NCBI RefSeq assembly: GCF_031456835.1
Contig: NZ_JAVDVK010000001.1
Location: 2,852,001-2,916,000, forward strand
From: Leifsonia shinshuensis
Lineage (GTDB): Bacteria; Actinomycetota; Actinomycetes; Actinomycetales; Microbacteriaceae
Direction of reading: 5' to 3'
Length of the DNA stretch: 64,000 nucleotides
Position numbers and translations under genes: made by a program. Numbering within the stretch: the first letter of the stretch is position 1; the number at the start of each line of letters is the position of its first letter. Shown here piece after piece: positions 47,919 to 55,504 of this stretch. The notes beneath the pieces were generated by a model, which worked only from the letters and a program-made list of their open reading frames with translations, made no database searches and was not told the DNA's origin.

Positions 47919-49604
47919 GTGAGCGACACACCGGCAGACGACAACGCGAGCAGCGAGCGTCCCGCCCGCAGGCAACAGCCCGGGCGGCCCGCGCGATCCG
48001 GCGACAGCCAGCGACGCGCATCCGGCAATGGCGAGCGGAAGAGCTCGCCTCGCGACGGCAACTGGCGCGACCGACCGCGCCGCGACGACGCCGGCGACCG
48101 CCCGCGTACCGACGGCGGCCGATACGACCGCCCACGCACAGACGGTAATCGGTACGACCGTCCGCGCACGGAAGGTAGTCGGTACGACCGTCCGCGCACG
48201 GAAGGTGGTCGGTACGACCGTCCGCGCACGGAGAGTGGTCGGCAGGACCGTCCGCGCACCGACGGCAACTGGCGTGACCGCCCGCGTCGCGACGAAGGCG
48301 GCGACCGTCCACGTACGGGCGGTGCCTCGCGGGATCGATCCGGCAGCGGTGCGCCGTGGAAGGGTCGCCCGGGTGGAGACCGTGACCGTGAGGGCGGCTA
48401 CCGCGCCGGCGGCGAAAGGGGTCGCAGCGGCCAGGGTCGTCCCGAGCGCTCCGGAGGCTACCGTCCGAGCGGGGACGGCGACCGGAGGTCGAGCGCCCCG
48501 CGCGACGGCTACCGTGGGCGCGACGACTCGCGCGGTGCGGAGCAGCGTGGTGGGTACGGCCGCCGTGACGGCGCTGAGTCCCGCGGTGGCGCATCCCGCT
48601 ACCAGGGGGGCGACGGTCGCCGCGACCGGCCCGCTCGCGACGAGAAGCTCTGGACCCGTGACGGCCGACCGGCGCGTGGTGACCGTGACGCCCGCGACGG
48701 CGACCGGCAGCTGGACGCGGAGGCGCAGCGCGCCCGCGAGCTGCAGTCGATCCGTCCTCGCCACGACGACCCGGACATCCCCGAGGACGTCCAGGCGCGC
48801 GACCTCCCGGGTGAGGCTCGCGTCGAGCTCAAGACACTGAGCAAGGACAACGCGGACTGGGTCGCGAAGCACCTCGTCATGGCCGCCCGGCTGATCGATA
48901 CCGATCCCGAGGCTGCTCACCGCCACGCGGTGTCCGCATCCCGGCGAGCCGGTCGTGTCGCCGTGGTTCGCGAGACACTGGCGATCACGGCGTACGCCAT
49001 CGGCGACTTCGCGCTGGCCCTGCGCGAGCTGCGGACGTATCGGCGCATCTCCGGGTCGAACGACCAGCTGCCCCTGATGGTCGACAGCGAGCGCGGAGTG
49101 GGCCGTCCCGATCGAGCGCTCGAGCTCGGGCGGTCCGTCGACCGCTCGACCCTGTCGCCCGATGTGCAGGTATCCCTTGCCATCGCGATGTCCGGCGCGC
49201 GCCTCGATCTGGGCCAGCCGGAGGCCGCGCTCGCTGAGCTCGAGATCCCGCAGCTCGACCCGGATCGGGCCTTCAGCTACAGCGCGGACCTGTTCCACGC
49301 CTACGCCGAGGTGCTCGAGGAGCTGGGCCGCGACGAGCAGGCCGCGCGGTGGCGCGAGCGCGCTGCGCGGGCTGAAGCCGCCTTCGACCAGGCGCACGCC
49401 GTCGACGAGCAGGAGACGATCGACGTCATCGAGGAAGAGGTCGAGTTCGCCGACGCCGACGAGGTCGAGGCCCCGGGCGAGGTCGAGGTCCCGGACGAGG
49501 TCGACGTCCCAGACGAGACCGACGCCGCTGACGCTGACAGCGCTGCGGCGGACACCGACGAGGGGGAGGACGCGCAGGATGGCGCTGTTCCGACGGAACA
49601 CTGA
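47919..49604 (+). CDS. Arg/Gly-repeat, helical-repeat and acidic-tail protein
   Basis: A 561-residue protein in three blocks. Residues 1-285 are disordered and strongly Arg/Gly/Asp-rich, with six 10-residue repeats (RPRT[D/E]GxRYD type) at 61-120. Residues about 300-490 are helical and TPR-like (AAHRHAVSASRRAGRVAVVRE, FALALRELRTYRR, QPEAALAELE). Residues 495-561 are acidic (VEVPDEVDVPDETD). The helical part and the following HAD gene match the arrangement of M. tuberculosis Rv1691-Rv1692 as I remember it. The RG-type region suggests RNA binding or phase separation; this is inference. It lies just after the rRNA operon. Confidence 0.75.
   Translation: MSDTPADDNASSERPARRQQPGRPARSGDSQRRASGNGERKSSPRDGNWRDRPRRDDAGDRPRTDGGRYDRPRTDGNRYDRPRTEGSRYDRPRTEGGRYDRPRTESGRQDRPRTDGNWRDRPRRDEGGDRPRTGGASRDRSGSGAPWKGRPGGDRDREGGYRAGGERGRSGQGRPERSGGYRPSGDGDRRSSAPRDGYRGRDDSRGAEQRGGYGRRDGAESRGGASRYQGGDGRRDRPARDEKLWTRDGRPARGDRDARDGDRQLDAEAQRARELQSIRPRHDDPDIPEDVQARDLPGEARVELKTLSKDNADWVAKHLVMAARLIDTDPEAAHRHAVSASRRAGRVAVVRETLAITAYAIGDFALALRELRTYRRISGSNDQLPLMVDSERGVGRPDRALELGRSVDRSTLSPDVQVSLAIAMSGARLDLGQPEAALAELEIPQLDPDRAFSYSADLFHAYAEVLEELGRDEQAARWRERAARAEAAFDQAHAVDEQETIDVIEEEVEFADADEVEAPGEVEVPDEVDVPDETDAADADSAAADTDEGEDAQDGAVPTEH
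48099..48278 (+). repeat. six 30-bp tandem repeats inside the Arg-rich coding region
   Basis: Six in-frame 30-bp units encode RPRT[DE]xxxxD-type decapeptides. The middle units are nearly identical at DNA level (GGTACGACCGTCCGCGCAC is shared), which points to recent slippage expansion. Confidence 0.85.
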
Positions 49605-50598
49605 CGGTGCGGCGCCGCTGGACGGCGTCGACCTGGTGCTCGCCGACCTCGACGGTGTCGTTTACAAGGGGCCCGACGCCATCCCGCATGCCGTCGACAG
49701 CCTGAATGCTGCAGCGGAAACCGTGCGTGTCGGTTACATCACGAACAACGCCTCCCGCACGGATGCGTCCGTCGCCGAGCACCTCAGCGAGCTCGGACTC
49801 TCCGTGAAACCGTCTGACGTGGTCACGTCGCCCCAGGCAGCCGTGCGCCTGCTCGCCGAGCATGTGCCGGCCGGCGCCAACATCCTCGTCGTCGGCGGGG
49901 ACGGGCTGGTCGACGAAGTGCAGAAGGCCGGCTTCGGGGTCACCCGCTCGGCGGACGACGATCCCGCGGCGGTCATCCAGGGATTCTCTCCGGACATCGG
50001 TTGGGCGCAGCTCGCGGAAGCATCCTTCGCCCTCCAGGGCCGGTCGGATGCGGAGCGCCCGTGGATTGCGACGAACACCGACTGGACCATTCCGGTCGCG
50101 CGCGGCATCGCGCCCGGCAACGGAACGCTCGTCTCCGCGGTGCACACGGCCGTCGGCCGGCTGCCGCTGGTCGCGGGCAAGCCGGAACGGGCCATTTTCG
50201 ACGAGGCCGTGGCGAGGTTCGGAGCGCAGACCCCACTCTTCATCGGTGACCGTCTGGACACCGACATCCTGGGAGCGAACCGGGCCGGCATCCTCTCGGT
50301 GCTGGTGCTCACCGGCATCGACGGCGGCAAGCAGCTGCTGTCGGCGGATGCGGAGTCGCGTCCCACGTACATCCTGCGCGACCTCCGCGGCCTCCGCGAA
50401 CCGTATCCGGCGGTGAAGACCGCACGGAACGGCTCGGTGACGGTGGGGGACGCGACGGTCACGATCGAGGGCAACGACGTGAAGATCGTGGCGGAAGGGT
50501 CCGACCCGCTGAACCTGCTGCGCGCCGCCTGCGCCGCGATCTGGGACTCGGGCCGCGCGATCTACGGGCTGAACGTCCCCGAACGTCTTTACGGCTGA
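49579..50598 (+). CDS. HAD-IIA family phosphatase
   Basis: A 339-residue HAD hydrolase. The nucleophile motif is LADLDGVVYKG (DxDG), motif II TNNAS, motif III Lys in AGKPERAIFDEA and motif IV GDRLDTDILGANRAG; the cap is of C2a type. Actinobacterial relatives such as Rv1692 act on glycerol-3-phosphate in lipid recycling, a plausible role here. The ATG overlaps the preceding gene by 26 nt, indicating one operon. It ends 2 nt from the convergent menC. Confidence 0.9.
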   Translation: MALFRRNTDGAAPLDGVDLVLADLDGVVYKGPDAIPHAVDSLNAAAETVRVGYITNNASRTDASVAEHLSELGLSVKPSDVVTSPQAAVRLLAEHVPAGANILVVGGDGLVDEVQKAGFGVTRSADDDPAAVIQGFSPDIGWAQLAEASFALQGRSDAERPWIATNTDWTIPVARGIAPGNGTLVSAVHTAVGRLPLVAGKPERAIFDEAVARFGAQTPLFIGDRLDTDILGANRAGILSVLVLTGIDGGKQLLSADAESRPTYILRDLRGLREPYPAVKTARNGSVTVGDATVTIEGNDVKIVAEGSDPLNLLRAACAAIWDSGRAIYGLNVPERLYG

Positions 50599-50600
50599 GG

Positions 50601-51593
50601 CTAGAGCGCGGCGTTCCGCTCGAGGATGCGGTGGCAGCGCCGGACGCGGTCGAGCCACCAGGCCGTCCGGTCATCGTCGGCGCGCAGCGCATCCAGCCGT
50701 CGGGACGACACGGAGGGGCGCACCACCGGGATGACGCCATCGCGCGGAGTCAGCGGGTCGTCCGAGACGTCGTCGACGAACATCGCTACGGTGCCGAGAC
50801 CGCAGTCGAACTCGAGCTCGGGGAGCGCGGCGGCGAGGTGCGCGCCCATGGCGATGCCGACCGAGGTGTCGATCGCGCTGGAGACGACTGCCGGGAGGCC
50901 CGCCTCCTCGACGATCCGCAGCGCGGAGTGGATGCCGCCGAGCGGCTGAGCTTTCACGACGAGGAGGTCCGCCGCGCCCGCCCGCGCCACCGCGAGCGGA
51001 TCGGTCGCCTTGCGCACGCTCTCGTCCGCCGCGACGGGGATGCCCATGTACTTGATCCTGCGGCGCAGCTCGGCGAGCTCGTCGACCGTTGCACACGGCT
51101 GCTCGACGTATTCGAGATCGAACGGGGCGAGGGCGTGGATGGCGTGCTCGGCCTCGTCGAGGTTCCACAGGGCATTGGCGTCGATGCGCACGCGGCCCTC
51201 CGGTCCGAGCGCCTCTCGGACCGCGCGGACCCGGGCGACGTCGTCCGCGAGAGTCTGACCCGGCTCCGCCACCTTGACCTTCGCCGTGCGTGCGCCGCTG
51301 TAGCGGGCGAGCACGCCCGGGACATCGTCCGCGTCGACCGCCGGGACGGTGGCGTTGACCGGGATGCGATCGCGCAGTGCCGTCGGGGTGCGCCGCCAGC
51401 CGAAATCGATGGCGGCGTGGAGCCAGGCGGACGCCTCACGATCGTCGTACTCGACGAAGGGGGAGAACTCCGTCCACCCCAGCGGCCCCTCGAAGAGCAC
51501 CGCCTCGCGCACCGTGATGCCGCGGAAGCGGGTGGTCATCGGGAGCGACACGACCCGCGAAGTTGCTAACAGGTCGGCGAGTTCCGGAAGCAT
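50601..51593 (-). CDS. menC: o-succinylbenzoate synthase
   Basis: Dehydrates SHCHC to o-succinylbenzoate in menaquinone synthesis. It has 330 residues of the enolase superfamily. Likely catalytic Lys107 is in KVKV. Metal ligands are D138 (RIDANALWN), E164 (YVEQP) and D190 (PVAADES), and Lys214 is in LLVVKAQPLGG. The ATG at 51593 gives a normal N-terminus and leaves a 55-nt divergent gap to menB. AACACT sits 6 nt before it as a weak -10. Confidence 0.92.
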   Translation of the reverse strand: MLPELADLLATSRVVSLPMTTRFRGITVREAVLFEGPLGWTEFSPFVEYDDREASAWLHAAIDFGWRRTPTALRDRIPVNATVPAVDADDVPGVLARYSGARTAKVKVAEPGQTLADDVARVRAVREALGPEGRVRIDANALWNLDEAEHAIHALAPFDLEYVEQPCATVDELAELRRRIKYMGIPVAADESVRKATDPLAVARAGAADLLVVKAQPLGGIHSALRIVEEAGLPAVVSSAIDTSVGIAMGAHLAAALPELEFDCGLGTVAMFVDDVSDDPLTPRDGVIPVVRPSVSSRRLDALRADDDRTAWWLDRVRRCHRILERNAAL

Positions 51594-51636
51594 CCACCAA
51601 GTGTTGCACGGCCCGGCCGCGCGGGTGCCTGAACCG

Positions 51637-51642
51637 TAGGCT
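51637..51642 (+). promoter_or_regulatory. -10 box of leaderless menB transcript
   Basis: TAGGCT, 6 nt before the ATG at 51649. Confidence 0.55.
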
Positions 51643-51648
51643 GGACAC

Positions 51649-52560
51649 ATGCAAGCGGACGTCTCAGAACTCTTCGATCCCGGCGCGTGGCGCGAGGTCC
51701 CCGGCTTCGGCGATCTCACCGACATCACCTACCACCACGATGTCACCGGGCGCATCGCACGCGTCGCGTTCGACCGGCCCGAGGTGCGGAACGCGTTCCG
51801 GCCGCGCACGGTCGACGAGCTCTACGCCGCGCTGGAGGACGCACGCACGAATCCGCGGATCGGGGTGGTGCTGCTGACCGGCAACGGGCCGAGCCCGAAG
51901 GACGGCGGGTGGGCGTTCTGCTCCGGCGGCGACCAGCGCATCCGGGGCCGGGACGGGTACAAGTACGCCGAAGGGGAGACCGCCTCGAGCATCGACGCGG
52001 CGCGCAGCGGTCGGCTGCACATCCTCGAGGTGCAACGCCTGATCCGATTCATGCCGAAGGTCGTCATCGCGGTCGTTCCGGGATGGGCGGCGGGGGGCGG
52101 CCACTCGCTGCACGTCGTGTGCGACCTGACGATCGCCAGCGAGGAGCACGGGCGGTTCAAGCAGACGGACGCCGACGTCGGCTCCTTCGATGCCGGCTAC
52201 GGGTCGGCGTACTTCGCTCGCCAGGTCGGGCAGAAGGTCGGCCGCGAGGTGTTCTTCCTGGCGCGGGAGTATTCGGCTCGGCGGGCGTACGAGATGGGGG
52301 CGGTGAACGCCGTCGTGCCGCATGCCGAGCTCGAGACGACCGCCCTGGAGTGGGCGAACGAGATCCTCACCAAGTCGCCGACCGCGATCCGCATGCTGAA
52401 GTTCGCGTTCAACGCCGTGGACGACGGGCTGGTGGGCCAGCAGGTGTTCGCGGGTGAGGCGACGCGCCTGGCGTATGGAACGGACGAGGCGGTGGAGGGC
52501 CGGGACGCGTTCCTGCAGAAGCGCGAACCGGACTGGTCGCCGTTCCCTTGGCAGTACTGA
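51649..52560 (+). CDS. menB: 1,4-dihydroxy-2-naphthoyl-CoA synthase
   Basis: Crotonase-fold enzyme that closes the second ring of the naphthoquinone from OSB-CoA. It has 303 residues. It has FDRPEVRNAFRP, WAFCSGGDQRIRG (oxyanion hole), VVPGWAAGGGHSLHVVCDLTIAS and FKQTDADVGSFDAGYGSAYFAR, specific for MenB. It is followed 9 nt later by menE, whose product supplies its substrate. Confidence 0.96.
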   Translation: MQADVSELFDPGAWREVPGFGDLTDITYHHDVTGRIARVAFDRPEVRNAFRPRTVDELYAALEDARTNPRIGVVLLTGNGPSPKDGGWAFCSGGDQRIRGRDGYKYAEGETASSIDAARSGRLHILEVQRLIRFMPKVVIAVVPGWAAGGGHSLHVVCDLTIASEEHGRFKQTDADVGSFDAGYGSAYFARQVGQKVGREVFFLAREYSARRAYEMGAVNAVVPHAELETTALEWANEILTKSPTAIRMLKFAFNAVDDGLVGQQVFAGEATRLAYGTDEAVEGRDAFLQKREPDWSPFPWQY

Positions 52561-52569
52561 GGCGGGCGC

Positions 52570-53796
52570 ATGTCACGAGAGGTACGGGTCGTGGACGCCT
52601 CCCACCCGGAGGAGGTGTTCGTCGCTCTCCGGGAGGCACTGACGGGAAGCGGCGATGCCGTGGTTCCGCGGGCGCGGCACCAGGCAAACGGGTCCGGTGG
52701 CCCCGCGCCCGGTGGAGCGGACGCCGGTGACGAGAGGTCAGGCGACGGCGGCGTCGCGACGACGTGGCCGAGCCAGGGCGACACGGTGGCGCAGAACGTG
52801 GCGCTGATCATCGAGACGTCAGGGTCCACGGGTGTGCCGAAGCGCGTGGCACTGTCGGCGGACGCGCTGTTGGCGAGCGCTGCAGCCTCCGCCGGCGCTC
52901 TCGGCGGGCAGGGCCAGTGGCTGCTGGCGCTTCCGGTGCACTACGTGGCCGGCGCGCAGGTGCTGGTCCGGTCGCTGGCGGCGGAGAGCGAGCCGGTGCT
53001 GTACGGCGAAGGGCGTTTCGACGCGGAACGCTTCGCCGAGGCGGCGCGGCGGCTCACCGGCGACCTCCGGTACACCTCGCTCGTGCCCGTGCAGCTCGCG
53101 CGGTTGGTGGAGGGCGCCGAGGCGGGGTCGCGAGAGGTGGGCGCGGCTCTTCGGGCGTTCGACGGCATTCTCGTCGGAGGCCAGGCGCTGACGCCGACGT
53201 TGCGCGATCGCGCGGAGCGGCTGGGCGCGCGCATCGTGACGACATACGGGTCGAGCGAGACGGCCGGCGGGTGCGTGTACGACGGGATGCCGATCGGGAC
53301 GACGACCGTTCGAGCCGTCGACGGACTCCTCGAGATCTCCGGGCCCGTGCTCGCGGAAGGGTACCTCGGCGATCCGGAACGGACGGCCGCTGCCTTCCAC
53401 GAGGCGGACGGAACCCGGTGGTACCGGACGGGTGACCTCGGCGAGGTGGGCGCCGACGGAGAGGTCGCGGTGTTCGGACGGTCGGACAACGTGATCATCT
53501 CGGGCGGCGAGAAAGTTCTGCTGGATGCGGTGGAGCGGGCGGTCCAGGAGGTCGCAGGATTCGGCCACGCGGTGGTCGTCGGTGTGCCGCATCCCGAATG
53601 GGGACAGGTGCCGGTCGTCGTCGTGGAGGGGGCAGCGTCGCTGGGCGTTTCCGAATTGCGCCGGATCGTCGCGGAGCGACTGGGGCGCGCTGCCGCACCC
53701 GATCGCATCCTCGAGGTGGCACGCGTGCCGCGGCTATCGAGCGGCAAGCCCGACCGCATCGCGGTGACGGCGCTCGCCGCGGACCGGGAGGCATAG
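52570..53796 (+). CDS. menE: o-succinylbenzoate-CoA ligase
   Basis: Adenylate-forming ligase that makes OSB-CoA. It has 408 residues, short but usual for actinobacterial MenE. The P-loop is IETSGSTGVPKRVALS. Other motifs are TYGSSETAGGCVYDGMPIG, YRTGDLGEV, the hinge GRSDNVIISGGEKV and the late catalytic Lys in SSGKPDR. A Gly/Pro-rich insertion at about 38-62 (APGGADAGDERSGDGG) separates the N-terminal strand from the core. Confidence 0.92.
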   Translation: MSREVRVVDASHPEEVFVALREALTGSGDAVVPRARHQANGSGGPAPGGADAGDERSGDGGVATTWPSQGDTVAQNVALIIETSGSTGVPKRVALSADALLASAAASAGALGGQGQWLLALPVHYVAGAQVLVRSLAAESEPVLYGEGRFDAERFAEAARRLTGDLRYTSLVPVQLARLVEGAEAGSREVGAALRAFDGILVGGQALTPTLRDRAERLGARIVTTYGSSETAGGCVYDGMPIGTTTVRAVDGLLEISGPVLAEGYLGDPERTAAAFHEADGTRWYRTGDLGEVGADGEVAVFGRSDNVIISGGEKVLLDAVERAVQEVAGFGHAVVVGVPHPEWGQVPVVVVEGAASLGVSELRRIVAERLGRAAAPDRILEVARVPRLSSGKPDRIAVTALAADREA

Positions 53797-53806
53797 CCGA
53801 TGTTGT

Positions 53807-53812
53807 TACGAT
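53807..53812 (+). promoter_or_regulatory. -10 box of leaderless menA transcript
   Basis: TACGAT, 7 nt before the GTG at 53820. It selects this GTG over the adjacent ATG at 53823. Confidence 0.5.
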
Positions 53813-53819
53813 TCGCTCT

Positions 53820-54806
53820 GTGATGAGTCAGAACAAGCCACGCATGCAGCGGACCATCCCGCCGACGGCGCGCGGACCGCGCGGCGGCCGGAGCGGACGT
53901 CCGGGTGCCGCCGCCGCGGCCGTCAAGCCCGCCACGACCGCGGACTGGATCGCTGGGGCGCGCCTGCGCACGCTTCCGCTGGCCATCGCCCCCGTGCTGA
54001 TCGGCGTCGGCGCGGCGAAGATCGCCGAAGGTCCCGGCGTCTGGCACCCAGTACGCTCCCTGCTCTGCCTCGCCGTGGCGGTGCTGCTGCAGATCGGCGT
54101 CAACTACGCCAACGACTACTCCGACGGGGTGCGTGGCACCGACGAGTTCCGGGTCGGGCCCGGACGCCTCACGGGCTCCGGCAAGGCTGCGCCGCGCGCG
54201 GTGCTGACGGTGGCCCTCACGTTCTTCGCGCTCGCGGCGGTCGCGGGTCTCATCCTGGTGATCCTCACCCAGCACTGGTGGGTCCTGCTGATCGGCGCCG
54301 CTGCGATCGCGGCCGCCTGGTTCTACACCGGCGGGAAGCGCCCCTACGGCTATTACGGGCTCGGCGAACTCTTCGTCTTCGTCTTCTTCGGGCTCGTCGC
54401 CACGGTCGGCACCACCTTCATGCTGGCCGGAACGGTCAACCAGGAGGCCTGGTACGGCGGCGTGATCGCGGGGCTCATCGCCTGCGCGGTGCTGATGGTC
54501 AACAACATCCGCGACATCGAGCCCGACCGTCAGGCCCGCAAGCGGACGCTCGCCGTGCTGCTCGGAAGCGTCGCGTCGCGGATCGTGTTCTGCGTGCTGC
54601 TTCTCGTGCCGTTCGGCATCCTTGCTGTGCTCGCGGTGTTCTACCCGTTCGCCTGGTTCGGGATGTTCGCGCTCCTGGCGGCGCTACCGGCCTGTGTCAT
54701 CACGCTGTTCGGCCGCACGCCGCGCGAACTGATCACCGCCCTGCAGCTGACGAGCATCACCGGCCTGCTCGTCGGGATCGCGCTCGGCGTCGCCTACGCC
54801 TTCTGA
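53820..54806 (+). CDS. menA: 1,4-dihydroxy-2-naphthoate polyprenyltransferase
   Basis: UbiA-superfamily membrane prenyltransferase that joins DHNA with polyprenyl diphosphate. It has 328 residues. A basic N-terminus of about 40 residues is followed by eight or nine membrane segments. The first Asp-rich motif is NYANDYSDGVRGTDE and the second is NNIRDIEPDRQARKRTLAV. The GTG at 53820 is immediately followed by ATG. The 3' end overlaps the convergent DUF4229 gene by 13 nt. Confidence 0.94.
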   Translation: MMSQNKPRMQRTIPPTARGPRGGRSGRPGAAAAAVKPATTADWIAGARLRTLPLAIAPVLIGVGAAKIAEGPGVWHPVRSLLCLAVAVLLQIGVNYANDYSDGVRGTDEFRVGPGRLTGSGKAAPRAVLTVALTFFALAAVAGLILVILTQHWWVLLIGAAAIAAAWFYTGGKRPYGYYGLGELFVFVFFGLVATVGTTFMLAGTVNQEAWYGGVIAGLIACAVLMVNNIRDIEPDRQARKRTLAVLLGSVASRIVFCVLLLVPFGILAVLAVFYPFAWFGMFALLAALPACVITLFGRTPRELITALQLTSITGLLVGIALGVAYAF

Positions 54807-55105
54807 CCGTCGCGCCGGCCGGTTCCCGTGTCGCGGTCCTCGGTCGCACCGTCCACGGCGGCGTCCTCGACGTCGTCGTCCTCCGAGTGTGCGGGCGTCT
54901 CGCGGTGGCGGACGGCGTAGAGATCGGAGGAGACCGCGTTGCGGGGACGGCTCAGGAAGATGTACGAGAGGCAGAGCCCGATGAGGGCGGCGGCGATCAC
55001 CGCGAGCCACCAGACCACACCCACCACCAGCAGGATCGCGAGCGGCACCGCGAACACCAGCAGGCGCAGCACGGTGTAGGTGATCCAAGAGGGAATCCGC
55101 TTCAC
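54794..55105 (-). CDS. DUF4229 small membrane protein
   Basis: A 103-residue protein with two membrane segments (about 9-30 and 32-52: LRLLVFAVPLAILLVVGVVWW, AVIAAALIGLCLSYIFL). Then SRPRNAVSSDLYAVR leads into an acidic tail. This is the DUF4229 pattern, found near menaquinone genes in actinobacteria; the role is unknown. The GTG start is 6 nt after TAAGCT. The GGGAGG in between could also serve as an RBS. Confidence 0.8.
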   Translation of the reverse strand: MKRIPSWITYTVLRLLVFAVPLAILLVVGVVWWLAVIAAALIGLCLSYIFLSRPRNAVSSDLYAVRHRETPAHSEDDDVEDAAVDGATEDRDTGTGRRDGQKA

Positions 55106-55111
55106 CCTCCC

Positions 55112-55117
55112 AGCTTA
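55112..55117 (-). promoter_or_regulatory. -10 box before DUF4229 gene
   Basis: TAAGCT on the minus strand, 6 nt before the GTG. Confidence 0.5.
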
Positions 55118-55135
55118 GAGACCGTCTCTGAGAGT

Positions 55136-55141
55136 TACGAT
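55136..55141 (+). promoter_or_regulatory. -10 box of the PLDc_N-menD operon
   Basis: TACGAT, 6 nt before the ATG at 55148. The divergent DUF4229 box is 18 bp away. Confidence 0.5.
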
Positions 55142-55147
55142 TGACCC

Positions 55148-55504
55148 ATGGTTCGCCTCTGGATAGCCCTCGGCGTCGCAGCCGTGGTGTTCTACATCTA
55201 TTCGGTGGCAGACTGCGCCCTGTTCGACCGTTCTCGAGTGCGTGGCCTCCCCAAGCCCGTGTGGCTGCTCATCATCATCCTGATCCCAGTCATCGGCGGG
55301 ATCCTCTGGTTCCTCATCGGACGCGGACGCCGCAGATCCGACGTCGGGCGCCGCGTGACCGCGCCTGACGACGACCCGGAGTTCCTCGGCAAGCTGCGCC
55401 TGGACCACGACCAGGAGGAGCGCATCCGCCAGCTCGAGAAGGAGCTGGCCGAGCTGGACGACAACGGTCCCGACAACGACCAGACCGGCCGCCGGGATGG
55501 GTGA
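55148..55504 (+). CDS. PLDc_N-domain small membrane protein
   Basis: A 118-residue protein with two N-terminal membrane segments (about 3-19 and 37-58). The PLDc_N hallmark VADCALFDRSRVRGLPKPVWLLIIILIPVIGGILWFLIGRGR is recognisable in outline. A charged helical tail (EERIRQLEKELAELDD), possibly a coiled coil, follows. No phospholipase catalytic domain is attached, and the function is unknown. It overlaps menD by 8 nt, so the two are translated together. Confidence 0.85.
   Translation: MVRLWIALGVAAVVFYIYSVADCALFDRSRVRGLPKPVWLLIIILIPVIGGILWFLIGRGRRRSDVGRRVTAPDDDPEFLGKLRLDHDQEERIRQLEKELAELDDNGPDNDQTGRRDG

Noticed and set aside
48099..48278. Regular 30-bp repeats that might look like a CRISPR array
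   Set aside because: The units are directly adjacent without unique spacers and are an in-frame part of a protein gene.
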